Assembly: GCA_964390905.1 (NCBI GenBank)
Contig: CAYMLO010000011.1
Coordinates: 1-64,000, forward strand
Length of the DNA: 64,000 nt
Direction: 5' to 3'
DNA from: JAFGLZ01 sp964390905
GTDB lineage: Bacteria > Planctomycetota > Phycisphaerae > UBA1845 > JAFGLZ01
Shown: one piece after another, positions 8,157 to 17,745 of the stretch
Numbering within the stretch: the first letter of the stretch is position 1
Layout: each line of letters begins with the position of its first letter
Position numbers and translations under genes: made by a program
The notes under the pieces: generated by a model
What the model was told of the DNA's origin: nothing
What the model saw: only the letters and a program-made list of their open reading frames with translations
Database searches by the model: none

Positions 8157-11100
8157 ATGACTGAAGGCAAGGGCAGAAAGAAACCAACGGCGAAGGGCGC
8201 GCAGGCCCAAGAGACCGAGTCGCTCTGGGAGCAGGTCGAGCAGGAGCGAACGGCCCTGGCGGCCGAGCGGGAGCGGCTCGACGCAGAACGCGCCGCGTGG
8301 GAGGCGTCCGTCTCCGTGTCCGAAGCCGGCGACGAGAAGGCTATGGCGTCTCGCGTTGCCCAGCAGCAAGCGCGGCTCGACGGGCAAAGGCGCGAGCTGG
8401 AAGAGATCCGGGCCGCCATCGCCACGCGGGAGGCCGAACTCGACGCGCTCCAACTCGATCTCGATCAGCGCGAGTCGGCGCTGGAGCAGCAGCGCCGCGA
8501 GGTCGCGCAGGCGAACGAAGAGCTTGCCCGGGCCCGCGACGAGGTGCAGCGGCTGAGCGAATCGGTGGAGGCCAGCGAAGTCAGCCGGCAGGTCGACCGC
8601 CTGGCCGAGTTCTACGTGCAACAACAAGCCGAAATCGACGGCGAGCGCGAGAAGCTCAAGTCGGCCCGGGAGGAGGTGCGTCAGGAGCGGGCGGGTCTGG
8701 CCGATGATCTCAAGCGGCTCGAGGCCGGCCGGGCCGAGATCGAGCGTCGCACCGCCGCCCTGGAAGAACGTCAGGGACAGATCGAGGACGAGCGGCAAGA
8801 ACTGCAACAGCAGCGCGACCAACTCGCGGCCGAGCGATCGGAGCTGGCGGAAGATCTGGCGAAGCTCGAATCGACCGAGGCGGAGCTGGCCCGCCAACGG
8901 GAGCAACTCGAGCAAGAGCGGCTGGAGCTGCGCGGTCAACGAGACCGGCTAACCGGCCAACAGGAACAGGTCGAGGAGCAGCGCAACAGCCTGGAAGCCG
9001 AGCAGACCGCCCTGGCCAGCAGATCCGAGGGCATCGAGAAACAGCGATCGGCGTTGGGAGCTCAACGGGAGAAGCTCGTCGCCCGGCAAGAGGAGCTCGA
9101 GGCCGAACAACAACGCCTCCGCGAGGCCCGCGAGCAACTCCAGCAGGAGGCCGATCAGCACCGGACGGAGCTTCGACAGAAGCTCGATCAGTTCGAGGAA
9201 CAGCTCACGCAGGTAACCGAGCGTGGCCGGCAGCTGTCGATCCGCCAGCAAGAGCTGGACGAGCGCGAGCAAGGGGTCCAAGACGCGGAGCGCCAGGCGG
9301 CCGAGGAACAGACCCGACGCCGCGAGGCGCTCGATGCCGAACAGCGAGACCTAGACGAGCGTCGCCAGGAGATCGAGCGGGAGGAGACCCGCCTGGAGGC
9401 ATTGCGCAAGGAATGCGAACAGCGTGCATCGGAACTTACCGAACACGCCACGGCGTTCGCAGCCGATCGCGAGCACGTCCTGGGGATACAGAGCCAGCTC
9501 GATAGCCGTGCCGAGGAGCTTGACGCCCGCGGCGGGCATCTGGACCGCATGGAGGCGGAACTCAACCAGCAGCGGGAGCAGTTCGAGAGCCGACGAAGCG
9601 CGCTGCAGGGCAAGGAGACGTCCCTGACCGAGCGCGAAGAGGCGCTGGGCGCGCGCGAACAGGCCCTGGCGGAGATGGAACTTCGGGTCACCGAGCAGCA
9701 GGAGTCGCTGGCCCGTGAAACGGAGACCGCCGAGGCCAATCACCTGGAGAGAGAGCGGGCGCTCGAAGCGCAGCTCGAGGCGCTCACCCAGCGGGAGGCG
9801 GCGGCGAAGGAGCAGGCCGACGCCCTGGCCCGCCGCGAGGCGGAACTGAACCAGCAGCGGGAGCGGCTCGAAGGGCAGCAGAACGCCGTACAGGAGAAGG
9901 AAACGTCCCTGGGCGAGCAGGAAGAGGCCTTGAGCACCCGCGCGCAGACGCTGGAGAAGGCCGAGCAGGAAGTGGCCGAACAGAAGGAATCGCTCGGTCG
10001 CGAGACTGAGGCGGCCCAAACCAGCCATCGGGAGAGACAACAGGCGCTGGAAGAGCAAGTCGAAGCGCTCTCGCAGCGCGAGACGGCGGCGAAGGAGCAG
10101 GCTGAGGAGCTGGCCCGCCGCGAAGCGGAGCTAAACACCCTCCGTGAGCAGATCGAGACACAGCAGGCGGAACTGGCGCGCAAGGTGGCGGAATCAGAGG
10201 CGCTCAAGACCCAGCTCGCCGAACAGCAGGGGACCCTCACCCGCCAGGCCGAAGCGTCGGAGGCCGGCCGAGCGGAGAAGCAGCAAGCCCTGGAGACACA
10301 GCTCCAGGCCCTGTCGAAGCAACAAGCCGAGCTTGCTGAGCGTGAGAAGTCTCTGTCACAGCGTACCGCCGAGCTTACGCAACGAGAGGAACAGTTGAGG
10401 GCCGCGCACAAGGCCATCGCGCGTGAGAAGAAGGAGCCCGTCCCCGAGCAGGCGCAGCTACGCCAGCAGGCCGAGCAGCTCGAGGCCGATCGGCAGAAGC
10501 TGGCTCAAGAGCGTCAAAAGGCCGCCCAGGAGGTGGCCCGGGAACGACGGGCGCTCGAGCAGAAACGAGAGGAAGTCGCCCATCAGGCCAGCGACCTGGA
10601 CGGACGCGAGCGTCGGTTGGCGGCTGAAGTGAAGAATCTGCAGAAGGCGGCGGCCAAGCGCAAGGCGGGAAAGGCCCCCGAGCCCGTCGTCATCGAGACG
10701 GGCGGATTCAGCGTCTGGCGGGCCGTGCTGACGTCGTCTGTCTTGGCACTGATCAGTGCAGCCGTGGTGGTCTACGCGTCGGGGCTGCGTCACGAGGTCT
10801 CGGGCACGATTCGGATCGACACGGAGGCCCCGGTCGAGGAGACGCTGGATCGCTACGTGGCGATGATGAACTCGGAATCCTTCATCAGAGCGGCGGCTGA
10901 GAACCTGGACGCGGACATGTCGCCGGCCGACATCGAGCGGCGGATGCCTCCCAACGGCGAAATCGAGATCAAGGCCATGCCGGAGACCGGGGAGATCCAG
11001 CTGCGAGCCGTGACGACGGACTGGCAGGGCAGCAAGGCCATTCTTCAGGCGCTGGGCGAAGCCCTGGTGGACCGCATCCAGGACGAACGTGCGTCCAGTC

Positions 11101-12482
11101 GTCCTGCCCAGGACTTCGAGCCCCTGAAGGCCGAGCTTGCCGCCGCCGCCCGGCAGGTGGAGCAAGACAAGGCCGCCGTGACCGAGGCCGAAGTGGAGGT
11201 CGCCGGCGTAACGCCGCCCGACCCGTCGCTCGAAGCGCTCGAAGCGCAGTTCAAGGACGCCAGGGCGCGGTGCGAGCAGGCCAAGAAGGCACTGGGGGCG
11301 GCGCAAGAGGCCCTGTCGGCGTTTGCGTCCAAACAGTCGGCGGTGGAAGTGAACACCGCCGCCCTCAAGCAGGCGATCGCCCAAGATGCCCAGCACCGTC
11401 AAACCCGCGAACAGCTCCGGTTGAGGGCCCAGCAACTCCGCAGCATCTTGCTGGACGGACTCGATGCGGCTCGGGCGCCGCTCGGCTCGCTGTCCGACGA
11501 GATCGAGCGCTTTGACGGCGAGATCGCCAAGTGCCTCCGGGACAAGCCCGCCGACGACGTGCGGACGTCGCTGGCGACGATTCGCACGGAGCTGGGCGCC
11601 TGCCGCAAGGCGCTCAAGACCTCGGCAGACGCCTGGAACACGCTGCTCGCAAAGGTACGCCAGCGGGATGACACCGAGAACGACCAGGCGGTCCTGACCG
11701 ATCAACAGGAGGCCGAGAAGCTCCTGTCGACGTTCCTCGACCGGCTCGGTCAATCCGTCATGGCGATCCAGAAGCAGGTCCAGTCGATCGGGCAGACCGG
11801 AACCGAGGACATGACGCGGCGGATCGTGATCCAAGACGCGCTTCGAAAGCGGGCGACGGCGTTGGTGTCGGCACGAGTGGCCTTCGCCAACGCGGGCGCG
11901 GACGTGATCCCGATGAGCAACCAGCGCCTGGACGCCTGCGCGCGGCAGGTCCGACAGCTTCGGGAGGGACTCAACGAGCGGGAGAAGACGATCTCGGCAG
12001 GCATGGAGAAGCGGGCCAGCGATCAGGCGTCCGAGTCACGCGAGAAGGGTCTGGCGTCCCTTCGCGAGCAGGTTAAGAAGCAGGCCCAGCTTCGCGAGCA
12101 GGCCCTGAACGACGTGCAGAGGCTCGCCGAGCAGATCGTCAAGGCGCAGGAGCAGCAGGGAAAGCTGCTCGCCAACCAGCAGGCCGCCGCGCTCGGCAAG
12201 GAACGTCTCGGCCACGCCGAAGCGCGGCTCGCTGACGTCCGGGTGCGGATCGCAAGGTCCGAACGGGCGGTCGCGACGGGTCCGGCCTCGGGCGGTTCGG
12301 ATCGGGCTTACTTCTCGGGGGCGTTCCCGCCGCAGGGGTTGGCGAACCCGGTCGGTCTGGCCCGAAAGGCCGGGGGGTGGGCGCTGTTCGTCTTCGCGAT
12401 GACTTGGGCGGTGATCCTGCTGGTCACCGGCGGTCGGCAGGGCACCCGGGCAGCTGCCCCCCCCTCGCGGCGGGCTCGCTGA
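8157..12482 (+). CDS. Giant coiled-coil protein with C-terminal Wzz/GumC-like membrane module
   Basis: 1441 residues from the ATG at 8157 (GGAG 10 bases upstream); an in-frame upstream extension to 7947 is Arg/Pro-rich and not credible. Residues of about 20-830 are almost uninterrupted Glu/Gln/Arg/Ala/Leu coiled coil. A transmembrane segment follows at about 855-880 (AVLTSSVLALISAAVVVYASG). Then comes a region like the periplasmic Wzz domain (EVSGTIRIDTEAPVEETLD, IEIKAMPETGEIQLRAV, GSKAILQALGEALVDRI), more coiled coil, and a second TM at about 1403-1425 (WALFVFAMTWAVILLVTG) near the end. This TM-coil-TM layout is that of polysaccharide co-polymerases, but an 830-residue cytoplasmic coil in front is unusual. 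No Wzy, Wzc kinase or exporter lies nearby, so a structural envelope role is equally possible. Confidence 0.8.
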   Translation: MTEGKGRKKPTAKGAQAQETESLWEQVEQERTALAAERERLDAERAAWEASVSVSEAGDEKAMASRVAQQQARLDGQRRELEEIRAAIATREAELDALQLDLDQRESALEQQRREVAQANEELARARDEVQRLSESVEASEVSRQVDRLAEFYVQQQAEIDGEREKLKSAREEVRQERAGLADDLKRLEAGRAEIERRTAALEERQGQIEDERQELQQQRDQLAAERSELAEDLAKLESTEAELARQREQLEQERLELRGQRDRLTGQQEQVEEQRNSLEAEQTALASRSEGIEKQRSALGAQREKLVARQEELEAEQQRLREAREQLQQEADQHRTELRQKLDQFEEQLTQVTERGRQLSIRQQELDEREQGVQDAERQAAEEQTRRREALDAEQRDLDERRQEIEREETRLEALRKECEQRASELTEHATAFAADREHVLGIQSQLDSRAEELDARGGHLDRMEAELNQQREQFESRRSALQGKETSLTEREEALGAREQALAEMELRVTEQQESLARETETAEANHLERERALEAQLEALTQREAAAKEQADALARREAELNQQRERLEGQQNAVQEKETSLGEQEEALSTRAQTLEKAEQEVAEQKESLGRETEAAQTSHRERQQALEEQVEALSQRETAAKEQAEELARREAELNTLREQIETQQAELARKVAESEALKTQLAEQQGTLTRQAEASEAGRAEKQQALETQLQALSKQQAELAEREKSLSQRTAELTQREEQLRAAHKAIAREKKEPVPEQAQLRQQAEQLEADRQKLAQERQKAAQEVARERRALEQKREEVAHQASDLDGRERRLAAEVKNLQKAAAKRKAGKAPEPVVIETGGFSVWRAVLTSSVLALISAAVVVYASGLRHEVSGTIRIDTEAPVEETLDRYVAMMNSESFIRAAAENLDADMSPADIERRMPPNGEIEIKAMPETGEIQLRAVTTDWQGSKAILQALGEALVDRIQDERASSRPAQDFEPLKAELAAAARQVEQDKAAVTEAEVEVAGVTPPDPSLEALEAQFKDARARCEQAKKALGAAQEALSAFASKQSAVEVNTAALKQAIAQDAQHRQTREQLRLRAQQLRSILLDGLDAARAPLGSLSDEIERFDGEIAKCLRDKPADDVRTSLATIRTELGACRKALKTSADAWNTLLAKVRQRDDTENDQAVLTDQQEAEKLLSTFLDRLGQSVMAIQKQVQSIGQTGTEDMTRRIVIQDALRKRATALVSARVAFANAGADVIPMSNQRLDACARQVRQLREGLNEREKTISAGMEKRASDQASESREKGLASLREQVKKQAQLREQALNDVQRLAEQIVKAQEQQGKLLANQQAAALGKERLGHAEARLADVRVRIARSERAVATGPASGGSDRAYFSGAFPPQGLANPVGLARKAGGWALFVFAMTWAVILLVTGGRQGTRAAAPPSRRAR
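9564..10133 (+). repeat. Exact-length 285-bp internal tandem duplication
   Basis: Two consecutive 285-bp units (9564-9848 and 9849-10133, 95 codons each) inside the coiled-coil gene. Each begins NQQRE and ends in a (L)ARREAEL motif, with matched landmarks such as KETSL, EQEEAL/EREEAL, ESLxRETE and AAKEQA. A third, more diverged unit starts at 10134 (NTLREQIE). Length is kept in frame with no indel. Confidence 0.85.
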
Positions 12483-12861
12483 CCGCCTCATCCGTCCACA
12501 AGATCGCGCTGGGCGGGGTCGCGCCTGCAGACACCCGCAACTGCATCGAGGGGCCAATGGCGGCGGCGGCGTGCGCGGACCCGGTGCCCGAAGATCGCGT
12601 CAACTACTTGCGCGGACGTTGCTTGCGAGGGCAAAAAACCACGAAAAAGCGTTGCCGCCCTCTTCGGCCTGGCTATAATACCGGACAGCGTATCGCAGGT
12701 ATGGGCGCGGTAATCGCCTGGTCCTTGAACCAGGGAAAGGTCTTTCTGCTGCAGCAGTGGTGGATCTGACGTCGATGAAGGGCGTTGCAGGAACCGCCGA
12801 GCCACGGGGGTGACGGCCTGCGCGGTGTCTGCGTGGCGGATCGAGCGAGGAGGAGTCATTC
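12483..12861. other. Intergenic leader with hairpin-forming sequence
   Basis: 379 bp without a convincing gene. It holds the promoter at 12652-12679, then a small hairpin (CCTGGT ... ACCAGG, 12718-12735) and a CTGCTGCAGCAG palindrome in the presumed leader. A 12-codon frame opens at about 12775 but has no ribosome-binding site. Confidence 0.4.
12652..12679 (+). promoter_or_regulatory. Sigma-70-type promoter of the membrane protein gene
   Basis: TTGCCG at 12652-12657 and a perfect TATAAT at 12674-12679 with 16 bp between them, in the gap before the gene at 12862. It implies that this gene is transcribed on its own and not only from the coiled-coil gene. Confidence 0.65.
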
Positions 12862-14787
12862 ATGCCGGACGAACAGCAAGAATTGCGACGGATCAACTTG
12901 GCTGAGGCGTTCCCGTTCACGCAGCTGTTTCGCTCGTTTCGGCTGGCAATTCACCCGCACAAGTTGGTGTTGGCCCTGGTCGCGTTGGCGATGACGTGCG
13001 CGCTGGGCTGGGTGATGGATCTGCTCTGGCCGGACACCGCGGTGATGCCGTCCAAGGCGTCACCGATGCTGACCATGGTGGCAGGGCGCCCGCCAGTCAG
13101 CGCCGAGACCCACGCCCTGCTCAAACCGACCCCGGAGATCCGCGCCTACCTCGATCGCCGCGGCAAGGCATCCTTCTGCGACTGGTGCGAAACGGCCAGG
13201 GAGGCATGCACCGAACGTCAGGCGGGCCTGCTGAGGGCGATCAAGCCGGACGTCAAGAAAGAAGACGCCCGCCAGCTCGCCGGGGACGGCAAGGCCGAAG
13301 ACGAAATCTGGACGGCCTGCGAAAACGCCCGGCAGACAGCAGAGAGGATCCTGGAGGCGGTCTACAAGAACATCGAAAAGGCCGACAAGAGCAAACGAGA
13401 GGCCTTGTTCCAGCAGTATGAGACCGTGGCGGTGTTGGCCTTGGTCGGCCCGACAGAGGACCTGCTGGCCGAGCAGGCGATGCCTTCGTTGGCCAAGCTG
13501 ATGCTCCAGAAGGTCTGCACCAAAGAGGAGGGGGACAAGATCCGCAAGGCCATCGAGGCCCAGGTCGTGGGGCAGAACCTGTGCGACATCGAGGGTCGGG
13601 GCATCTTCGCGACGCTCCTCGACCACGAGATCCAGACCTTCAACAACTCGGTTGGGGCCATGCTGGCCCTGGACGTGGGCATCGGCACGAAACCCCCCAT
13701 GGGCCTCAAGGCGGCCTTCGTGGACGCCGTGGGCGGGATCGTGTGGTTCTTCGGGACCCACTGGTTCTACGCAGCCGTCTTCACCGTGCTGACGTTGATC
13801 ATCTGGTCCTTCGCCGGTGGAGCGATCTGCCGGGTTGCGGCCTTGCACGCGGCGAGAGACGAGAAGATCTCCTGGAGGCAATCTCTGAAGTTCAGCGGCA
13901 GGAAGCTGGCGAGCTTCTTTGCCGCCCCGCTGCTCCCAGTCGCGCTGCTGGTTGCGGTCGGCCTGTTCCTCGTGTTGGGCGGGGTGGTCGGCATGATCCC
14001 CTACGTGGGCGAGATCATCGCGGGGTTGCTCTGGCCGCTGGCGCTGTGTGGCGGGTTCGTCCTGGCGCTGGTCGTCATCGCGACCGTCAGCGGCACGATG
14101 CTGATGTACCCGACGATCGCCGTCGAAGGGTCGGACGCCTTCGACGCCCTCAGCCGTTCGTTCAGCTACGTCTTCAGCAAGCCGTGGCGGACGGCTTTCT
14201 ACGTGCTGGTCAGCGGGCTGTACGGCGCAATCTGCTATCTGTTCGTGCGACTGTTCGCCCACTTGGTCCTGAACCTGACGCACATGGCCGTCGGGTTGAC
14301 GATGAACGTCGACGGCAGCGCCCACCTGCCCGAAACCGTCGGCAAGCTGGAGGCGATGTGGGCTCGGACTCCCTTGCTCGAGGCGGGCCGGTTCTTCGGC
14401 AACTTCGACCAGTATCCCCTCAACGGGCCAGAGGCCTTCGGCAGCTGCCTGATATGGATCTGGACGTTCGTCGTCGTGGGGCTGGTGGTGTCGTTTGCGA
14501 TCAGCTTCTTCTTCTCCGCCAGCACGATGATCTACTACCTGCTCCGCCGTGAAGTAGACGCCACCGACATCGAAGACGTCTACCTGGAGGAGTACGAGGA
14601 GGAGATCGCCCCGGTGACCGCCCCGCCGGCTGAGGTCGAGAGGCCTGCCGAGGAGCCGGCAGACCAGGCCGAGGGCGAGCCACCCACCGATTCAGGCGAT
14701 GAGGCGCCCCAGCAAGACGCCGAGTCCGGCGGCCAAGACCAGCCTGCCGAAGGTAACGAAGAGGATAAGCCGGGCGGGGGCGACTAG
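12862..14787 (+). CDS. Polytopic membrane protein of unknown function
   Basis: 641 residues. The ATG at 12862 has AGGAGGAG upstream. There is one TM near residues 33-56, a roughly 230-residue charged extracytoplasmic or cytoplasmic domain, then five to six TM segments at about 295-318, 350-380, 388-413, 445-465 and 536-562, and an acidic Glu/Pro/Gly-rich tail from about 570 (EVDATDIEDVYLEEYEEE start). The tail looks disordered. No family is recognised. It follows the giant coiled-coil protein and precedes the phosphodiesterase-like gene by 22 bp, so the last two may form an operon. Confidence 0.8.
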   Translation: MPDEQQELRRINLAEAFPFTQLFRSFRLAIHPHKLVLALVALAMTCALGWVMDLLWPDTAVMPSKASPMLTMVAGRPPVSAETHALLKPTPEIRAYLDRRGKASFCDWCETAREACTERQAGLLRAIKPDVKKEDARQLAGDGKAEDEIWTACENARQTAERILEAVYKNIEKADKSKREALFQQYETVAVLALVGPTEDLLAEQAMPSLAKLMLQKVCTKEEGDKIRKAIEAQVVGQNLCDIEGRGIFATLLDHEIQTFNNSVGAMLALDVGIGTKPPMGLKAAFVDAVGGIVWFFGTHWFYAAVFTVLTLIIWSFAGGAICRVAALHAARDEKISWRQSLKFSGRKLASFFAAPLLPVALLVAVGLFLVLGGVVGMIPYVGEIIAGLLWPLALCGGFVLALVVIATVSGTMLMYPTIAVEGSDAFDALSRSFSYVFSKPWRTAFYVLVSGLYGAICYLFVRLFAHLVLNLTHMAVGLTMNVDGSAHLPETVGKLEAMWARTPLLEAGRFFGNFDQYPLNGPEAFGSCLIWIWTFVVVGLVVSFAISFFFSASTMIYYLLRREVDATDIEDVYLEEYEEEIAPVTAPPAEVERPAEEPADQAEGEPPTDSGDEAPQQDAESGGQDQPAEGNEEDKPGGGD

Positions 14788-14809
14788 GATCGTTCTCGAC
14801 CGTCGCGGA

Positions 14810-15748
14810 ATGTCCTTCACCGATTTGCTGTGCGTGTCTGTCCTGACAGCCACCGTGCCGGCAAGTGAGCAACCTGCCAGCGCGGAGCGCGCCTGCCCAT
14901 TCGCGGGACACAACTGCTACTCCGATTTCGGCCTGCGGATCAGCAACCGCAAACTGGCGATGGCCCTGCAGGCGGGCCTGCGCGTCATCGAGGTGGACGT
15001 CCATCACGTTCGGTCGGCGGGCGGCTTCGTGGTCACGCACAAGAGCAGGAACCCGCCTTCAGAGCCGCTGCTGGACGGGTTCCTCAAGCCTCTGTGGGCC
15101 CGGTGGCGGGAGGAACCCGGCGAACACATCCTCGTGATCGACTTCAAGGCGGGTCGGCCGGATCTGGCGGCCCGCGACCTGGACCGCTATCTCGCCGACT
15201 ACCGCGAGGTGCTGTCCACCTACGCGCCCGACGGGACATTGCGCACCCGCGGGCATATCAGCGTCTGCTTGTCGGGATCGAGCGCCATCGGGCGAGCGTA
15301 TATCGATCTGGCGAGCAAGAAGGGCGAGTTGCTGGCCCTTCGTGACACCGGGCCCGGTGGCGCGAAACGAGAAGCGATGCGCCGGTTCCTCCAGCGCCCC
15401 CGCCGGCCGGGGGTGGGCTATCTCACCTTGGACTTCGCCAGCAGGGTGATCCGCGCGTCCGGAACCGCCCCCGACTACCTGGATTGGCTCCGCGAGATTG
15501 TCGCGGGCGCCCGGCGGCGTCGGTACAAGGTCCGCGTCTACACGTTGGACGTTCTGGGGCCCAAGCGCGTCGATGGGCGGCTCGTCTCGGGGGCGTGGGA
15601 CGCCCACTGGGCGGCCTGCGTCCGCGCCGGCGTGGACATGATATCCACCGACAACTACGCACTGGCGGCCGAGTGGTGGAAGCAGATCGGCTGCAAGCTG
15701 GTGACCGACCGACCGACGCCCGAACCTCGCGCGCCGTCACCGCAGTAA
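14810..15748 (+). CDS. GDPD/PI-PLC-like phosphodiesterase TIM-barrel protein
   Basis: 312 residues from the ATG at 14810, with a short hydrophobic N-terminus (LLCVSVLTATVPAS) that may be a signal peptide. Residues H34 (FAGHNCY), E61 and D63 (VIEVDVHH) and H77 (VTHKSR) have the order and spacing of the H/ExD/H active site of glycerophosphodiester phosphodiesterase and PLC-like barrels. LVIDFKAG, LTLDFAS and DMISTDNY fit later barrel strands. Likely hydrolysis of a phosphodiester at the cell envelope; substrate unknown. It begins 22 bp after the membrane protein stop with no strong ribosome-binding site. Confidence 0.65.
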   Translation: MSFTDLLCVSVLTATVPASEQPASAERACPFAGHNCYSDFGLRISNRKLAMALQAGLRVIEVDVHHVRSAGGFVVTHKSRNPPSEPLLDGFLKPLWARWREEPGEHILVIDFKAGRPDLAARDLDRYLADYREVLSTYAPDGTLRTRGHISVCLSGSSAIGRAYIDLASKKGELLALRDTGPGGAKREAMRRFLQRPRRPGVGYLTLDFASRVIRASGTAPDYLDWLREIVAGARRRRYKVRVYTLDVLGPKRVDGRLVSGAWDAHWAACVRAGVDMISTDNYALAAEWWKQIGCKLVTDRPTPEPRAPSPQ

Positions 15749-15801
15749 TCGGCTGGGGGCTGAAGGGCGCCCCTCGTCGTCCCCATCCCCGTCACGCGCC
15801 G

Positions 15802-16176
15802 CTAAGAAGACTGCTTGGCCCCCACCGCGGCCAGAGCCTCGGCCAGCGTGTCAAACGTGTAGAAGACGCGGTCAAGCCGCGCCAGCTCGATGACCCGACT
15901 GACGGTTTCCCCCATGCCACACAGGGCGATGTCGCCCCCGCTCTCCCGATCCGAACGCAGCGCCGACAGCAAGCCGCTGACAACGGGCGTGATGATCAAC
16001 TCCACGCCCGTAAAATCGATCACCCATTGGCGACCGCCCTTGGCCTGGGCCAGCTGCCTGAGTTGGCCGGCCAGTTCTTCGGCGCTTTCGATGTCGAACA
16101 CCTCTTTGGCGATGAACTTGACGACAACGATGCCGTTCTGTTCGGTCCAGGATATGATGTCCTCGGTCCTGCTCAC
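15802..16176 (-). CDS. STAS-domain protein (anti-sigma factor antagonist-like)
   Basis: 124 residues from a GTG start with GGAAGA upstream. The fold signature is clear: GIVVVKFIAKEVFDIESAEE, WVIDFTGVELI, SGGDIALCGM and a final helix FDTLAEALAAV. In SpoIIAA-like proteins the segment after the IDFTGV strand carries the phosphorylated Ser; here the aligned residues are Thr-Pro (ELIITPVVSG), so the switch residue would be the Thr or absent. No anti-sigma kinase or sigma factor is adjacent, so its partner is unknown. Confidence 0.85.
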   Translation of the reverse strand: MSRTEDIISWTEQNGIVVVKFIAKEVFDIESAEELAGQLRQLAQAKGGRQWVIDFTGVELIITPVVSGLLSALRSDRESGGDIALCGMGETVSRVIELARLDRVFYTFDTLAEALAAVGAKQSS

Positions 16177-16343
16177 TACGGTCTTCCTGCCTTACTGATG
16201 GGCCGCCCCCCGATTACGCGGCAGAGCCATCGCGCCTCGCGTCGGTCGGATCGTGGCGCGCCGACGCGCCACCTCCGCGGAAGTACATCCTCTCCTGCTC
16301 GCCTGCCGTCAGACCAGGTCCACCCCGTCGCGTCGTCCCGGGC

Positions 16344-17510
16344 TTACGGCAGGTTCGATTCGAGCTTGCGGAGCACCTGCCCGAAGGATTCCTCCTCCGC
16401 CGTCCATGTCCCCAGCAGGTACTGCTTGTTGGGAGCGTACAGCATCGTGCTGCTCGACCACCGATCCGTCCCCTCGTCCAGATACCCCTGATAGCCATTG
16501 TGCGCCTGCCGCGCCTGGGCCGGTGTGTCGTAACGAACGACCCAGACCAGGTGGGGACGAGCCGCCCCCTCGATCCGGTACGTGGCAATGACCATCTGGC
16601 AGTCCTTGCTCAGCCGAAGCAGCTTGGCGATTTGCTGGCCCTTGGGGATCTTCAGACCGGTCACGCCCGGCCCGCCCAGCGAGCCCCAATCCCGGATCAG
16701 CCAGTGCTGCCCCGGGATCAGTCCTGCCTGCGGCAGCGCCTCAACGAGCTCGGGCAGCGGCTCATCCGGCATCAGGAACGTCATCTTGTCGACCAAAGCC
16801 TTGCACGCCTGCGCTGACGCCGAATCGTCCGACGTCCCGCTCGTCAGCTGGAGGTAGCACCGCCCCTTCCAGGCATGGATGGTCACCTGGCCCCCCTTGG
16901 CGTCCGTTCGGGTCAGCAGGCCGGGCCCCTTCGAAAGCGTGCCCGTGGCCTGCACGGTGAAGATCCCGTAGGCGTCTTCGGTCCCGTGCGTCTGAACCAG
17001 CAGGACGCGAGCCGTCTGTTGACGTTCCTTTTCGGAGCGCTTGTAGGTGCAGGTGGCCACCTGCTTGACGCGGTAAGGCTCGGTGACGGCGCGGGCCTTG
17101 GTCCCAAGCAGCTCTCCCGACGCACCGGCCAGGGCGGTCCGGATGGGTTCGTCTTTCATCCAGTCGGCAACCGCCTTGCTTCGTGGGAAGAAGACCGGCG
17201 CATCGGCCGCGTCTCCCGCGTCAACGCCCGCAGGCCGAGGTGCCGATGTGGGCGGAGGGCCCGGTTTGGGCGTAGGCTTGATCGCACCCGCCGGCGGGGA
17301 CACGCCCGGCGTACGGTCCTTGCTGACCCCCGGCTTGGTCGCGGGGATAGCCGGGGCCTCCCGCTTCTTCTCGGGCTTGCGGACGGGGATCTTGGGCACC
17401 GCCGGCTTGTTCGGTTCGGCGGGCGGCTCCTTGCGACAGCCCGCCAGACTTACACACAGCCCGACCCCGAGCCACGCCACGACCGCTGCCCGTCGATGAG
17501 TGCTGAACAT
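16344..17510 (-). CDS. Lipoprotein with Pro/Lys-rich linker and DUF6599-like domain
   Basis: 388 residues. The signal ends in the lipobox LAGC (C near residue 25), followed by a linker of about 85 residues rich in Pro, Lys and Thr. The globular part (from VFFPRSKAVADWM) contains an AYGIFTVQ segment and GRCYLQLTSG, resembling the DUF6599-type domain that measures AFGIY-like strands, here apparently in two halves. Function unknown. GAGGG lies 8 bases before the ATG at 17510. It is divergent from the ABC ATPase gene. Confidence 0.7.
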   Translation of the reverse strand: MFSTHRRAAVVAWLGVGLCVSLAGCRKEPPAEPNKPAVPKIPVRKPEKKREAPAIPATKPGVSKDRTPGVSPPAGAIKPTPKPGPPPTSAPRPAGVDAGDAADAPVFFPRSKAVADWMKDEPIRTALAGASGELLGTKARAVTEPYRVKQVATCTYKRSEKERQQTARVLLVQTHGTEDAYGIFTVQATGTLSKGPGLLTRTDAKGGQVTIHAWKGRCYLQLTSGTSDDSASAQACKALVDKMTFLMPDEPLPELVEALPQAGLIPGQHWLIRDWGSLGGPGVTGLKIPKGQQIAKLLRLSKDCQMVIATYRIEGAARPHLVWVVRYDTPAQARQAHNGYQGYLDEGTDRWSSSTMLYAPNKQYLLGTWTAEEESFGQVLRKLESNLP

Positions 17511-17702
17511 GGTCCGTACCCTCGTCGAGAGGTTCCCAGCCAGTTCGGATGAGGTACACCCAAGATTGTAGGACCTGGGCCCCCCGCTGCCAAACCTTTT
17601 TGCCCGGCTGCACCTGGGGCAAGGGACCCGTTCTGGCTGGAGACCGGACCCGTCGTCTGTCGATGGTTCTGAACGTGACGGGGCATCCCGGCAGTCTTCG
17701 TG

Positions 17703-17708
17703 TACAAT
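17703..17708 (+). promoter_or_regulatory. Candidate -10 box for the ABC ATPase gene
   Basis: TACAAT hexamer about 38 bp before the GTG start at 17746. No good -35 is visible at 16-18 bp spacing, so this is a weak call based on the hexamer and its position. Confidence 0.35.
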
Positions 17709-17745
17709 CGTGGGGCGTCAACCCCGAAGCGTAGGAGCCAGCAGC

